DNA of 64,000 bases from Posidonia oceanica (taxonomy: Eukaryota > Streptophyta > Magnoliopsida > Alismatales > Posidoniaceae): assembly GCA_037176725.1 (NCBI GenBank), contig JAZBRS010000054.1, positions 15,580,001 through 15,644,000 of the forward strand. Reading direction: 5' to 3'. The notes under the pieces are model-generated. The model saw nothing but the letters and a program-made list of their open reading frames with translations, was not told the DNA's origin and did no database searches. A program made the translations under genes and the position numbers. Position 1 is the first letter of the stretch; each line of letters begins with the position of its first letter. Of this stretch, positions 40,722 through 52,732 are shown piece by piece.

Positions 40722-43179
40722 TCTGGCGGAGGGGAGGCTGCTGGCGCGCTTACTGATTTCAAAATCAGCGGCGGCCACTGCAGCAGAGAAGACGGCGAGG
40801 CGATCGACTCCGGAAAAGCCGCTGGGATGGAGGTGAAGCGGCGAGCTGCTGTAGACGATAAGATGGAGGCTCAAAATTCAAATGAGGGAGGGAGTACTGC
40901 AGCAGCTCGAGCTCGCGGGAGGAATCCAGCCGACGCACGAGGAAGAAGAAGGAGGGAGAAGGAGCGTGGGCCGGACCGTGGGGGGGGGGCTGAAGAAAAA
41001 AAAAAAAAAAAAAAGAAATGAAAGAAAAAGAGAAACGGGCCAGTTTGAGCCCAATAAGGAAAAAGAAAGAAAAAGAGAAGTAAAAAAGAAAGAGAGGGTA
41101 GAATGGGGAAATAAAATTAGTAAAAAAAATAAACTAAAAACAAATAAAAATATTAGAAGAGTTGTGCTGTAGATTAGGATTTTAATTAAGATTTTTAATG
41201 GTCATTTTGAGTTGATTAATGTGTTTTGGGCTTGATTAGGGTTTTAGGGTTTTGGTTTTGCTTTTAATTAGTTATCTCTTGATTAAATGTTTGTTAAACC
41301 CTTTTTAAAATTATTTTAAAATTATGTTTCCCTTGTTGGACACTTAGGACACTGATTAGGATTTTTTTTAGGATTTATTTTCCCATTAACCAGGATGTCT
41401 TTTAGATTTTTAAGTTGTAGTCTTCTTAGGGTTTTTCCTTCTTAAGTCTTTTAAGTTATGTTTTGATTTTTATTTATTGATTTTTCTTGAAGTTTTTGGT
41501 TGGGTTTTTCTGGTTTGATTAAGATGTTTTTAAGTCTTTCAGATGTGTTTTTCTTTTCTTTTTTAACTAAGTTTTTAACTTGTTTTTCTTATGTTTATTA
41601 GGTCAAGTCTTTTGCCTTCTTTAATTACTTGTTTTAGTGTTTGATTTTTAATTCTTCTTTTTAGGGTTTGTTTTTTAATTCTTTTAGTGGGGTTTTTACT
41701 TTTGCTGGGTTTAGATCTCATTTTAGTTTTTTTGATTTTTCAGTGTTTTCTTTTGATTTGTTTTGCATTTTTTAGCTTGCATGTTTGGTTTTCCTTTTAG
41801 CTTGATTTAGTTAAGTTTAAGTTGTTAATTGCTTGTTTAATATTTTTTTAATTGTTTTTCTTAGAGTTCTGATTTGTTTATTTTATGTTTTGAGGTTTTA
41901 CAGATTTTTATGGGTTTTTGTGGATTTTTGCAAAAGGGAGAAAAGGAAAAGAGAAGGAGGAAAGAAATGGAAAAAAGAGGGAGATAAGAGGAAAAGGGAT
42001 AGGTTGGAGGAAAACGATTTTTTAAAATTCAGAAAAAGTGTTAAAAATAAAGTAAAAATAGGGATAAGATAGAGGAAGGATAGAAGCACAGAGGGGGCCC
42101 ACAGCCAGACCAGAAAAAGGATGAGAAGGGGATGAAAAGAGAGATGATAATCAGGAGAGAGAGAGGAGAGAAAAAACGATAATCCCGGAGAGAGAAAAGG
42201 ATAATTTAGGTGAAAGAGGGTCTTAATGGTCTTAGAATGGGGTGAAAATTGGTGAGTGGGTAGTCTAGGGTTTGAAGTCTTGGTTCTGAAGTTTTGGTTT
42301 GATTCTAAGGAGGTTTTGGAGGGGTTTCAAGGTGTAGAAAAAGGGTAGTTTCACCTAGGTTTTCTAGGGTTTTTGGGAATGGGTTAGGTTTGGAAATTTC
42401 TAAGTTCTTGGGTAGGTTTGTTGAGTGGATGTTGGTGGGTTTTCCTATGGATTTTGGTTAGGTTTTGAGGTTGGGAAGGGGGGCAAAGGTTTAGGTCAAA
42501 ACAGGCTGATTTTGAAGGGTAGAGAGGAGGATTAGGGTTAGGATTTGGTTGGGGTTTGATCCAGCAATCACCAAGAGGGCTCCAAGGGTCTGGGCCTGCC
42601 AAGATGGGGTGTCAACAGATGCCCCTCCCTGAGCGAGGGCAAGCGGAGCGCAGCCGCTGCTCAGGGTTGACAAGACACCCCATCTGACCGGCAGGAGCAG
42701 CGGTTTGCTATGGGCGTGAGCTACTTATTCGGCGGAAGCACCGAAGGTCGTAGCCCGTTGCCGCAATGCAAGATGCCAGTGCAGATGGATGCTGTGCTGT
42801 GTGTATGCATGCTAATGCGAGTGCAATGCAAAGTTAGTATGAAAGTTAGTGCAGCTATAAGAAAATGCTGATGCTGTGCGAGTGGTACTGATGATGCTAA
42901 AGTGATATGCAGTGCTAGCTAAGAAAGTGCTGAGATGATGCAGAAAAAATGATAAAAAGGCGCGATGTGGTGCGATTATCTGGCAGGGAGGTCAGACTTG
43001 CACGACAAAGCGAAGGAAAACAGGGTGCAGCTGGTCCCCGCCCGGGGAGCAAGCTAGCAGAAGAAAGAAAAGGGGCGCGAGGGGAGAGAGGCCAGCCCTC
43101 CTATCGCAGAAAGGGGGTGCGTGACTTTGTCTTCCTGGGACAAGGTCACGCCGAAAAGGGAAAAAAAATGATAAGGTGA

Positions 43180-43440
43180 CGGGCTTATCGTCCGGATAGT
43201 TTACGGTCCTATCAACCGGGAGTGACAGTTTACGGTCCTGTCAACCGGAGGCAGTTGTGAGTGATAGTTACTGGATATCAGCCGTATAACACAACTGCGG
43301 GCCGACCATGGATCGACCAGAAGATAGTTTAGGAATATCAGCCTGAGATAGTTTCGGATATCAGCCTAGCACGAGTGATTGATAGATGTTAGTTTAGGAA
43401 TATCAGCCTGAGATAGTTTCGGATATCAGCCTAGCACGAG
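43180..43440. repeat. Short hairpin array in U3 of LTR C
   Basis: Basic form of the LTR A array: GATAAG/CTTATC, GATAG/CTATC and GACAG/CTGTC hairpins, then the outer pair GCAGTTGTG (43251-43259) and CACAACTGC (43290-43298) enclosing a single GATA-gttactgga-TATC hairpin. The five inner blocks of LTR A are absent. Confidence 0.8.
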
Positions 43441-45347
43441 TGATTGATTGATTGATAAGAGGGGGCAAGATCATGATGAGAATGATAAGATATCGGACTT
43501 ATCGGCCGGCAAAGAGGGGATGAGGTAATGATGAGAAGTTGAGCTAAAGAGGGGGATGAGAGCATGATGAGAAATTGAGCTAAAGAGGGGGATGAGATCA
43601 TGATGAGAAGCTATGCTAAAGAGGGGGATGAGATCATGATGAGAAACTATGCTAAAGAGGGGGATGAGATCATGATGAGAAATTAAGCTAAAGAGGGGGG
43701 TGAGATCATGATGAGAAATTAAGCTAAAGAGGGGGATGAGAGCATGATGAGAAATTAAGCTAAAGAGGGGGGTGAGATCATGATGAGAAATTGAGCTAAA
43801 GAGGGGGGTGAGAGCATGATGAGAAGCTAAGCTAAAGAGGGGGATGAGGTCATGATGCGAAGCTATGCTAAAGAGGGGGATGAGATCATGATGAGAAGTT
43901 AAAGCTAAAGAGGGGGATGAGATCATGATGAGAAGTTAAAGCTAAAGAGGGGGACGAGAGCATGATGAGAAATTAATCTAAAGAGGGGGATGAGAGCATG
44001 ATGAAAATGATAAGATATCGGACTTATCGGCCGGCAAAGAAGGGATAAGGGAATGATGAGAATGATAAGATATCGGACTTATCGGCCGGCAAAGAAGGGA
44101 TAAGGGAATGATGAGAAGAAATCATCCCATGACGCCAGGAACGTCATAGGGGAAAGAGGGCAAGAATGATACCACGGGGCGATCAAAAGATGCCCCTGGT
44201 GTCGGGATGACACCAGGGGTTGGCCAGCGCGTCCATGGCATCGAAAGCAGAGAGTGATGACAAGAGTGTCGTGCTTGTCAGACGAGTAGTTTGGGGTACC
44301 AGCCCGCAAGGGACTCAGCTGAGGGCGATCAGCTGGGGACTCGGCTGGGGATGACCAGTCGAGAAGAGTGTCAGGTTGACGGACCTTTCGCCGAGCAGTT
44401 TGGGGTGCCAGCCCACAAGGGATAATGATCCAGCTGGGGGCGACCAACTGGGGACTCGACTGGGGATGACCAGCCGAGAAGAGTGTCAGGTTGACGGACC
44501 TTTCGCCGAGCAGTTTGGGGTGCCAGCCCGCAAGGGACTCAGCTGAGGGCGATCAGCTGGGGACTCGGCTGGGGATGACCAGTCGAGAAGAGTGTCAGGT
44601 TGACGGACCTTTCGCCGAGCAGTTTGGGGTGCCAGCCCACAAGGGATAATGATCCAGCTGAGGGCAACCAACTGGGGACTCGACTGGGGATGACCAGCCG
44701 AGAAGAGTGTCAGGTTGACGGACCTTTCGCCGAGCAGTTTGGGGTGCCAGCCCGCAAGGGACCCAGCTGGGGATGATACCACAGGGCAGCCAAAAGATGC
44801 CCCTGGTATCAGGATGATACCAGGGGATGGCCGATGCGCCCCTGGCATCAGGATGCAAAGATAGATAAGCGAGTAGATGGATGATAGGTTGACGAACCCA
44901 TCGCCGAGCAGTTTGGGGTGCCAGCCCACAAGGGACTCAACTGAGGATGAACAGCTGAGGAGGATGACAGGTTGACGGACCTTTCGCCGGGAGGTTTGGG
45001 GTGCCAGCCCGCAGAGATAGTGATCCAGCTGGGGATTACCAACTGGGGACGCCGGACGGCAGAGCTTGGTGTCGCGGGCCCGCAGATGCTCTGGGCCCCG
45101 GATTGGGTGCTGAGGACTTCGCCGCGTTGGGATGTCTGCAAGTCTGATTAGAGGGCCCAAGATAATGATGATGATAATATGCAATGCAGCAAAGAGTCTT
45201 GATGTGCAAACAGAAAGCAGAAACAGTTTCTATTGATATGATCTTGATAAGTACAATGCCTGCGGCAGGCCAGAAATGTACAGCACAATTTGAAAGAAGA
45301 CCACATGATGGTCGCACAAGGGCCTAGTCAACCCAGGCCTTCTTTGG

Positions 45348-46526
45348 CTACCTGGAGTCGGGGAATAGGGGGCCGCCTGGCGGGACTTCAGTGATTGGCC
45401 AGAGCTGTCGGACTTCGGCTTCATAATCAGGAGTGCATCCAGTACCTCTCACAGCTACAACATCTGTAGATTGGACCCCATGCTGCATCAGACTAGCAAG
45501 CTTCTTGGTTGGGGCAGTGGTGCTGAGAGGATAAGTCTGTAGAAGCTCGGGCGCTGTACTGCCAATGAAGGCGCCCTGCTGGAAGCCGAACTGGCGCATG
45601 ACCCTGTTTGGATGGTACTCTACGCCTGCTGTGAAGCCCGGAAGAATGATCAGCCGCGTGTCACGCGCGCTGAAGAAGATTGTGAATGGCTCTGCTGCAG
45701 AGGGAATGATGCGCCAGATCACAGCGTCGTCAGTCAGTGCTGACAGCCTCTCATATTCGTCTTTGACGCTCTTGTCTGCTCTGGTACGGGTGCTACTGCA
45801 GTAAGCTTCGAAAGCATGCACTTGAGGGCGCAGAAGGTCCATCTCTAAGTGCGCGGTCAGCCAGACTTGTATGAGTGCTCCGCAACCGTGGAAGTGGCGG
45901 CAGCGATGAGAAATGCGGTCTAGCCCGCGATAAGTCTCTGCCAAGACGACCAGTGCCAGGTCTATGTGCTGGGTCACCACAGCTAATGCAATCTCTGCGA
46001 CCTCGATGGCCACTGTCAGTCGGCCATGAGTAAAGATTAGTTCGCCCAGAAAGCGGATGACGAATCCTCGGAGCCACAGCTTGTCTCCAAGGTCAGCACG
46101 CTTGTTCAAGATATCATCAAAGTGTGCAAGGCGAAGCATGGGCTCTGGTCCACTGGTGCAGATTAGCTTCTGTTGGCAGTCTTGAGTGGAGAACCCAGTC
46201 AGTTGGCTCAGGACCCGGAGATATCCGTCGCGCCTCATAAAGACAGGCGGCCCCATGATCTTTGAAAAGCCGCAGATCCGACGCACCTCTTCCAGTGTAG
46301 GTGTCAGCTCAGTTTTGTTGAAGCGAAAGACATGATGCGCTGGCTTCCAGAATCTTGCGGCGGCACACAGAAGGTGGCGGCTGACCTCCACATCAGCAGC
46401 CTTTAGCAGCTTGGTTGGTATACCCCACAGGCGTAACTTTTCACAGTCTACTTGAGTGAGCCTGCTGATCCATTCTCGCAGGGCTTCCGAGCAATGTGCA
46501 GGAGTCAGCAGAGTAGGAAAACCCAT
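45348..46526 (-). CDS. DUF7745-like retroelement protein, element 2
   Basis: 392 codons from ATG 46526. Nearly identical to the 400-aa product of element 1 with scattered substitutions. It ends eight codons earlier because a CAG codon is TAG (45348-45350); the original stop is still present downstream, so the loss is minor. Same motifs (FWKPAHHVFRFNKTELTPTLEEV, LAETYRGLDRI, VMRQFGFQQGAFI). Preceded by the same AG|GTACCT acceptor-like site. Role unknown; conservation of a long frame next to a damaged pol suggests recent selection, or simply youth of the insertion. Confidence 0.8.
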   Translation of the reverse strand: MGFPTLLTPAHCSEALREWISRLTQVDCEKLRLWGIPTKLLKAADVEVSRHLLCAAARFWKPAHHVFRFNKTELTPTLEEVRRICGFSKIMGPPVFMRRDGYLRVLSQLTGFSTQDCQQKLICTSGPEPMLRLAHFDDILNKRADLGDKLWLRGFVIRFLGELIFTHGRLTVAIEVAEIALAVVTQHIDLALVVLAETYRGLDRISHRCRHFHGCGALIQVWLTAHLEMDLLRPQVHAFEAYCSSTRTRADKSVKDEYERLSALTDDAVIWRIIPSAAEPFTIFFSARDTRLIILPGFTAGVEYHPNRVMRQFGFQQGAFIGSTAPELLQTYPLSTTAPTKKLASLMQHGVQSTDVVAVRGTGCTPDYEAEVRQLWPITEVPPGGPLFPDSR

Positions 46527-48017
46527 TATACTTGATTGCAGAAGACAGTCTGATTACTGCAAGGCTTGAAGGTACCTGTTATCAACAATCAGTCAGATCT
46601 CGCAGGTATGTAATCACTGACAACAAGCAGAAACTGAGACTGAAAATGTAGTTCCAATATGCATCTAGGCAAAGTGATAACAGAACATAGCAATTGAGCA
46701 CTGATAAGCAGGGGGATTCTGCAGCAGTCTTGCGGACACGGGGGCGGGGGTTGGCAGGAAATCTGGACCAGCGCAGCTTGAGTGTCGTCGATGTGCCTCT
46801 GCTGGGGAGAAGTACTGCCTCAGGGCCCGAGCGTGTTGCAGAGCGGAGAGATTGGCGGAAGGGGAAAGGAAAGAAGGAAGATGCATGAATGCAAGATGCT
46901 AGTGATATGCTTATGAGGATGAATATTATTGGACGAATGAGTATGCTTGAATGGATGGATATGCTTGGGTGGATGGGTATGCTTGAGTGCCCTCAGCGTA
47001 CGGAGTGCTTGGGTGCCTGCTGCAGAGGAAGGGAGTGGTCCTTGACTCACTGGGCCCTACTCAGACTCTCGGCTTATTGGTGGCGCTCCGGAACAGGTTG
47101 TTGGCATTACACAGATGGTGGTGTGGTGAGGATAGGCTACTGGCTGCACTCTCAGGACCTACACCTATTCTTTCGACTCTCTTTTTTTTTGAAAGGTTTC
47201 TCCCTCATAGGTATGCAGTCTTTCTCTGCTCCTAGCTAGGAGAAGGTATGTGTTTGCTCTTGGGAGGATGTGGTAGACCTCTTTTCCAGGCTTGACATGC
47301 TGGGGATCTCTAGTAAAGTATGGGGGTTAACGGTGCCTGTGTTTTTTTTTGGGCTACCTTTGCCTTTTCCTTCTTCTTCTTTTTTTTTTTTTTTTTTTTG
47401 CTTGCTTTTCTCCTTTTTTGTTTTTGTTTTTGTTCTATCTCTTTTTTTCTTTTTCTTTTTGCTTGACCTTTTTCTCTTTTTTTTTTAGGCTTTTGCTATC
47501 CCCATTCTGGTGGCAAAAGAAGGGTGCTTGAATTGTAATGGATTTAGGCTTTGGGTCTGCTGTGTGATGGGTAGAAGGAGCAGGGTTAGACTGCGCACCC
47601 CTATCTCTAGGGCCGGCTTCTGTCTTCGTCTTCTGTTCCTTGGACGTGCCCAAACCTAGATGTCTATTCTCACTTTTTTCAAGCTCACAACCTAACATTT
47701 TTTCTCCCTCAGAGGTGTATGTCCTTGCGAGATTAGGCGGTTCGCCTGTCCTTATTGGTGGTGGCTCCCTTACTTGCTAAGACATCTAAGTAGTACCAGG
47801 TGAGGCAGGGTGACTCTTTCCAGAGCAGGCAAGCACTTCCGGTTGTCATCACCGGGCAAGAAAAATGCGATGCTTGAGAGGATGACGATGATGATTTGAA
47901 AAGAAAGAATGCAAGAGCTGAAAGGATGACGATGATGATTTGAAGTAAAGATGAAGCAAGAAGGCGAGAATGTGAATGCAAGCGGGAGAAGGGCATCTGC
48001 AACGGGGCCGCTTTCGG
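46527..48017 (-). other. Element 2 spacer between integrase and DUF7745-like ORF
   Basis: Collinear with 20709-22224 of element 1: 18-bp tandem repeat (46929-46993) and pyrimidine-rich tract (47340-47490). No protein-like frame. Confidence 0.6.
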
Positions 48018-49262
48018 CTACTGATAGTATTTCTTCAGATAGCAGAGGTTGACGGGCTCAGACTGCTCGACCTGGTCCATATCCTCAAGGGTTACAGCGC
48101 CTCCCGAAAAGATCTGCTTGACCACAAAGGGGCCACGCCAATTGGGTCGGAATTTCCCTCGACCGTCAGGCAAATGAATGGCGCGCAAGACAAGGTCCCC
48201 TGGCTGGAAGCTTCTGGGCTGGACCTTCTTCAAGAATGCTCTGGCCATTCGCTTCTGATAGCAGTGAGCGTTGTGCATAGCTTGCAATCTGCGCTCATCA
48301 ATCAGGTTCAGTTGGACGCAGCGGTCTTCGACCCATTCTGCTTCTTCCAACTCAGCTTCCCGTAGGATCCGCAGGGAGGGGATTTCCACTTCAACAGGTA
48401 ACACCGCTTCCATGCCGTACACCAGAGAGTACGGAGTGGCTCTTGTAGAGGTCCGGATTGACGTCCTGTACGCCCAGAGCGCGTACGGGAGCTTGTCGTG
48501 CCAATCCTTGTGGGTTTCTGCCATTTTCTTTAGGATCTTGACAATGTTCTTGTTTGCAGATTCCACTGCTCCGTTCATCTGAGGCCGGTAGGGCGATGAT
48601 CGATGATGCTTGATCTTGAGACTTTGCAGGTATTCTTCGATCCTTTTGGCAATAAAGTTTGAGCCGTTATCAGAGATGACAGAGTACGGGACCCCATATC
48701 GGGCAACGATATTGTTTCTGATAAATTTTTCTGTTGCCGCAGCGGTGACTGTCCTGTAAGAGGCTGCTTCCACCCACTTGGTAAAGTAATCGATCGCTAC
48801 CAGAATGTAACGATGACCATTCGAAGCAGCAGGGTGGATGGCGCCGATGACATCGATCCCCCAGGTGGAGAAAGGCCATGGCGAAGACATATTGTGCAGC
48901 TGATGTGGAGGGGCCTTGATGAAGTTTCCATGGATCTGACAATTGTGGCATCTACGCATGAACCGGTAGCAGTCGGCTTCCATGGTCTGCCAGAAATAAC
49001 CTTGCAGCATGATCTTCTTGGCCAGGAGGACGCCGTTCATGTGCGGGCCACAGGTCCCCGCGTGCACTTGAAGCATCAGCGTGTCCGCCTCCGATTTGTT
49101 CAGGCAGCGCAGTAGCATCTGATTGTACGACCTTCTGTACAGCTGCCCGGCCCCTAGCACATACTTTGACGCCAGATGCGCCAAAGTTCTCTTGTCTGTT
49201 GCCGTGGTATCAGGAGGAAAGCTACCAGACTCCAGGAAGGATTTTATGTCTTGATACCAGGG
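48018..49262 (-). CDS. Integrase of element 2
   Basis: Open frame after the TAG at 49263-49265, with no in-frame ATG needed if made as polyprotein. N-terminal zinc-binding HHCC (HAGTCGPHMNG, then CHNCQIHG), catalytic core with GIDVIGAIHP, VISDNGSNF and NGAVESANKN (D, D, E), and C-terminal SFQPGDLVLRA plus WRGPFVVKQIFSGG and LKKYYQ. Joins element cDNA to host DNA. The domain itself is intact, but the upstream stops separate it from RT. Confidence 0.85.
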   Translation of the reverse strand, partial: PWYQDIKSFLESGSFPPDTTATDKRTLAHLASKYVLGAGQLYRRSYNQMLLRCLNKSEADTLMLQVHAGTCGPHMNGVLLAKKIMLQGYFWQTMEADCYRFMRRCHNCQIHGNFIKAPPHQLHNMSSPWPFSTWGIDVIGAIHPAASNGHRYILVAIDYFTKWVEAASYRTVTAAATEKFIRNNIVARYGVPYSVISDNGSNFIAKRIEEYLQSLKIKHHRSSPYRPQMNGAVESANKNIVKILKKMAETHKDWHDKLPYALWAYRTSIRTSTRATPYSLVYGMEAVLPVEVEIPSLRILREAELEEAEWVEDRCVQLNLIDERRLQAMHNAHCYQKRMARAFLKKVQPRSFQPGDLVLRAIHLPDGRGKFRPNWRGPFVVKQIFSGGAVTLEDMDQVEQSEPVNLCYLKKYYQ

Positions 49263-49610
49263 CTACCCCTCTGCGGGATCCGCTTCCTCTATGCTCATGC
49301 AGTATGCAGGCTGTTCAATGCGAGTGACTGATACATCCACAGTGCTGTCTTCTGAAATGGTGAGCCAGGATGCCAGAGTTGCTAGCGCGTCTGCATACGC
49401 GTTCTTTGCTCTGTTCAGGTATGTGAAGCGGATGCTCTTGAACTCTTTCATCAGCCTCAGCAGGTGTTCGTGATACGGCATAAGTTTGGGATCTTTTGTC
49501 TTCCATTCGCCGTTCACTTGAGAAATTACCAGCATGGCATCGCCGTGCACATGCAGCTTTTGCGCCTCATGCTCGAGGGCGACTTTCAACCCCAGGATGC
49601 ACGCTTCGTA
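49263..49610 (-). pseudogene. C-terminal half of second (Tat-type) RNase H and tether, element 2
   Basis: Continues the pol frame after TAA 49611-49613: VALEHEAQKLHVHGDAMLV, ISQVNGEWK and NRAKNAYADALATLAS, carrying the two later Asp of an RNase H fold. Ends at TAG 49263-49265 just before the integrase zinc finger. The second RNase H is thus split in two. Confidence 0.8.
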
Positions 49611-52600
49611 TTATGCTTCGTTGTTTGTGCAGGTGAAAGTCAGCTTACTTGCGAAAGGAGTCATCTGTCCTTGGGGCGTGGTCAGCACTGCGCCTACGCC
49701 TCGGCCCTTCTTGTTGACTGCACCATCAAAGTAGAGCTGCCATTCCTCTTGTTCTTCAGGATCTTTTTGCTCAGAGTCCTCCATTGCAAAAAGAATGTCT
49801 CCATCAGGGAACTGCGTCTGGAGGGGCTGGTATTCAGGCAGAGGGAGGTCAGCAAGATGGTCTACCATTGCTTGACCCTTCATGGATTTCTGTGTGACGA
49901 AGGTGATGTCGTACTGAGACAATAACACCTGCCACTTGGCGCATCTGCCCACCATGGCCGACTTCTGAAAGAGGAACTTGATAGGATCATGCCGGCATAA
50001 GAGCTGCACCGGGTATGCCATTAGGTAGTGTCTCAGCTTCTGTGCAGCCCAGACAAGGGACAAGCAAGTCTTCTCTAGTGTTGTGTACCTGGCTTCACAT
50101 TCATTAAACTTCTTGCTCAGGTAGTAGATGGCGCGCTCCTTCCTACCAGATTCATCATGTTGGCCCAAGACGGCGCCCATGGAATGCTGCGTGGTAGAAA
50201 GGTAGAGAAGCAAAGGTCTCCCTGGCGTAGGCGGGACCAGGACAGGAGGCTTGATCAACAGCTGCTTGATCTTGGCAAATGCAGCCTGACACTCCTCGCT
50301 CCAGTGGATTTGCGCATTCTTCTTCAAGAGTTTGAATATGGGTTCACAGATGGGCGTAAGCTGTGCAATGAAGCGACTGATATATTGTAAACGCCCAAGC
50401 AGACTTCTGACTTCTTTTTCAGTCCTAGGGGGTGGCATGTCCACGATGGCTTGTGCTTTCAACGGGTCCACCTCAATCCCCCTTTGGCTAACAATGTAGC
50501 CGAGCAATTTGCCAGAAGACACCCCGAATACGCACTTCTTGGGATTCAAGCGCAGCTTGTACTTCCGTAGACGGTCAAAGAGCTTTCTGAGACAGGCAAG
50601 ATGATCCTCGGGCTCTTTGGTTTTGGCAATCATATCGTCTACATAGACCTCCACTTCTTGGTGCATGAGGTCGTGGAATAGCGCAGTCATGGCCCTCTGA
50701 TAGGTTGCACCAGCATTCTTCAGGCCGAACGGCATGACTTGGTAGCAGAAGACTCCCCAAGGGGTGATGAATGAAGTCTTTTCCATGTCTTCTTCTGCCA
50801 TTTTGATCTGATTGTATCCAGAGAAGCCGTCCATGAAAAAGAGCATTTTGTGGCCCGCTGTATTGTCGACTAGGACGTCAATGTGGGGCAATGGAAAGTC
50901 GTCCTTGGGACTCGCCTTGTTCAGGTCCCTATAGTCGATACAAATCCGAATTCGGCCATCTTTCTTGGGCACAGGTACAATGTTTGCCAGCCATTCAGGG
51001 TAAAGAACGACCTTCAGAAAGTTGACTCCAAGCTGCTTCATTATCTCTTCTTTGATCATGAGCAGCCACTGCGGTCGCCATCTTCTTAGTTTCTGCTTTA
51101 CTGGCTTGGCATCCGGATTTAAGGGCAGATTGTGCACCACTATCTCTATGTCAAGGCCGACCATATCTTCATAACTCCAGGCGAAGACATCCGCATATTC
51201 CCTCAGGAATGCAATGAATTCTGCTCGAGCCTGGGCGGACAGCTGGGCACTGATGCAAACTTCTCTGACTTCCTCAGCTGTGCCGATGTTGACAACCTCC
51301 GTTTCTTCTTCAACATGGAGGTTGGGGCCTTCTGGGTCGTCGTCATAAGGCCGGAACTCGGGCAAAGGTTCGTCAGTCTCGTCCATGCCCGTGTCATCCT
51401 CCTCTCCATAAGCAATAAGTTCCGAGAGGATCTCTTTCTCAAAAGAAGGGCTTGCAATGTTGAAAGAGTGTATGTGTTCCGCTGCTTGGCCCTGGTGACG
51501 CTTCAGGATGGTCACGCTCACTTGAGTATTCTTGTAGCCTCGGTGCGCGACCTCCGTCCCAGCAACTCCTTCTGCTGTTTGCTCTGGCCTGACTGGCTTT
51601 GCTGAGTGCTCTGCTGATTCTGCTGATGGCTCAACTGATTCTGCTGCTGATACTGCTGACTGTTCTGCTGACTGTGCTGCTGAGGCTGCTGAGGCATTCT
51701 GCTCTGCCGCTGCTGCATCTACTGCTGATGCTCCTCCCTCTGGGTCTTCTAGTGTGCTTGTGGAGGATATGCCGGACTGGCGGCTGATCTGGTTACTGCC
51801 GCTCGGTATATTGCTCAGGTGTGGCATGGGTTGCACAAACCACCTAAACCCGCCTTCGGGTTGAAGAGTGATGAGCTCATCTGGTCTAGGGGAGTCCGGC
51901 GCTGCTGAGTCTTCTAGGACCATGATAGAAGCATGGTCCTCTTGCAGAGAAGGATCCGTAACTACGGCTTTTCCTTTCCTTTCTGCAGCTTGATGGTCTG
52001 CCAGGTCTTCTGCTATTGACTTGAGTTGTTCTTGATAAAGTAACTCTAAGTCGGACATCCAGGAATCGACCTGGGCTTCTATCGCCACTCCTTCTTCTTC
52101 GTCTGAGGGGGAGTCGACGTAGTAGGCGCCGGGGGCCTGCGGCACTGGCCCGGCTGCAAGATGGATCGCTGCCCTTGGAGTCTGCATGATCTGGTTCACG
52201 GGCGCGTCCGCTGATGGCAGTTCAGATGTAGAAGGCCCAAACAAACAAGTCAGCGGTGCTACTGATGAATAAGCTTCCAGGGTCACTGCTGGAGAATAAG
52301 CAGGGGTGCTCTTCGAAGGGCTCAAGGGCCCGGAGAATGTAGTGCTCAGTTGACCTTTTGTATCGGGCCGTAACTGAGAGAGCGTAACCTCTGACGCCAT
52401 AGGGTCTTGCCATGAGAGCTGCTGCAGGTTGTCAGGAGAATGCGGAGAGGACTGCGCCAACTGCATTCCTGAGGATGTGACTGTGGGAGCGGGCTGGGCC
52501 ACGCTGCTGACTGAACTGATGGACTGCCCCTCCAGAGATGGGGGCAGTGGCACTGATGTGTCTGTGACCGCTGGTAGCATACTTGGTTCTGCCAAGAGGA

Positions 52601-52682
52601 GTGTCTCTGTCTCCTGCACTGCTGCTGACTGTTCCTGAGGGGCTGATGTGGCTGCTGAAGGATGGGAACTTGAATCTGCCAC
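49611..52682 (-). pseudogene. pol: RT and RNase H region of pol, element 2
   Basis: 1,023 open codons. Residues 1 to about 480 are the Ser/Gln/Pro-rich linker. RT has RICIDYRDLNKASPKDDFPLP, FFMDGFSGYNQI, MPFGLKNAGATYQRAM and the YVDD active site at 50634-50645. It is followed by a first RNase H (LLLYLSTTQHSMGAVL, RYTTLEKTCLSLVWA, KGQAMVDHLADL) and the start of a second one (WQLYFDGAVN...CTNNEA), the dual arrangement of the Tat clade. The RT appears undamaged, but the frame is cut off from gag-protease upstream and stops at TAA 49611, exactly where the catalytic Glu of the second RNase H is expected. Confidence 0.9.
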
Positions 52683-52732
52683 AGGGCCTGCTGGGCTGCC
52701 TGCTGTTTCTGCCAGAGGGAGAGCTAAATAAA

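Larger units (their letters stand above)
36592..45140 (-). mobile_element. LTR C: 3' LTR of element 2 (~8.5 kb)
   Basis: TGTAGCG...gatgtctgca, with the same plan as LTR A: U5-internal PBS-like motif (36700-36717), 90-bp repeats (about 37260-37680), GC hairpin (39435-39489), TATA candidate (40716-40721), T-rich tract, inverted repeat (about 42602-42685), short hairpin array (43180-43440), 36-bp array (about 43511-44000, about 13 copies) and compound array (44160-45060). The right end is inferred, as for LTR A. No gene recognised. Confidence 0.75.
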
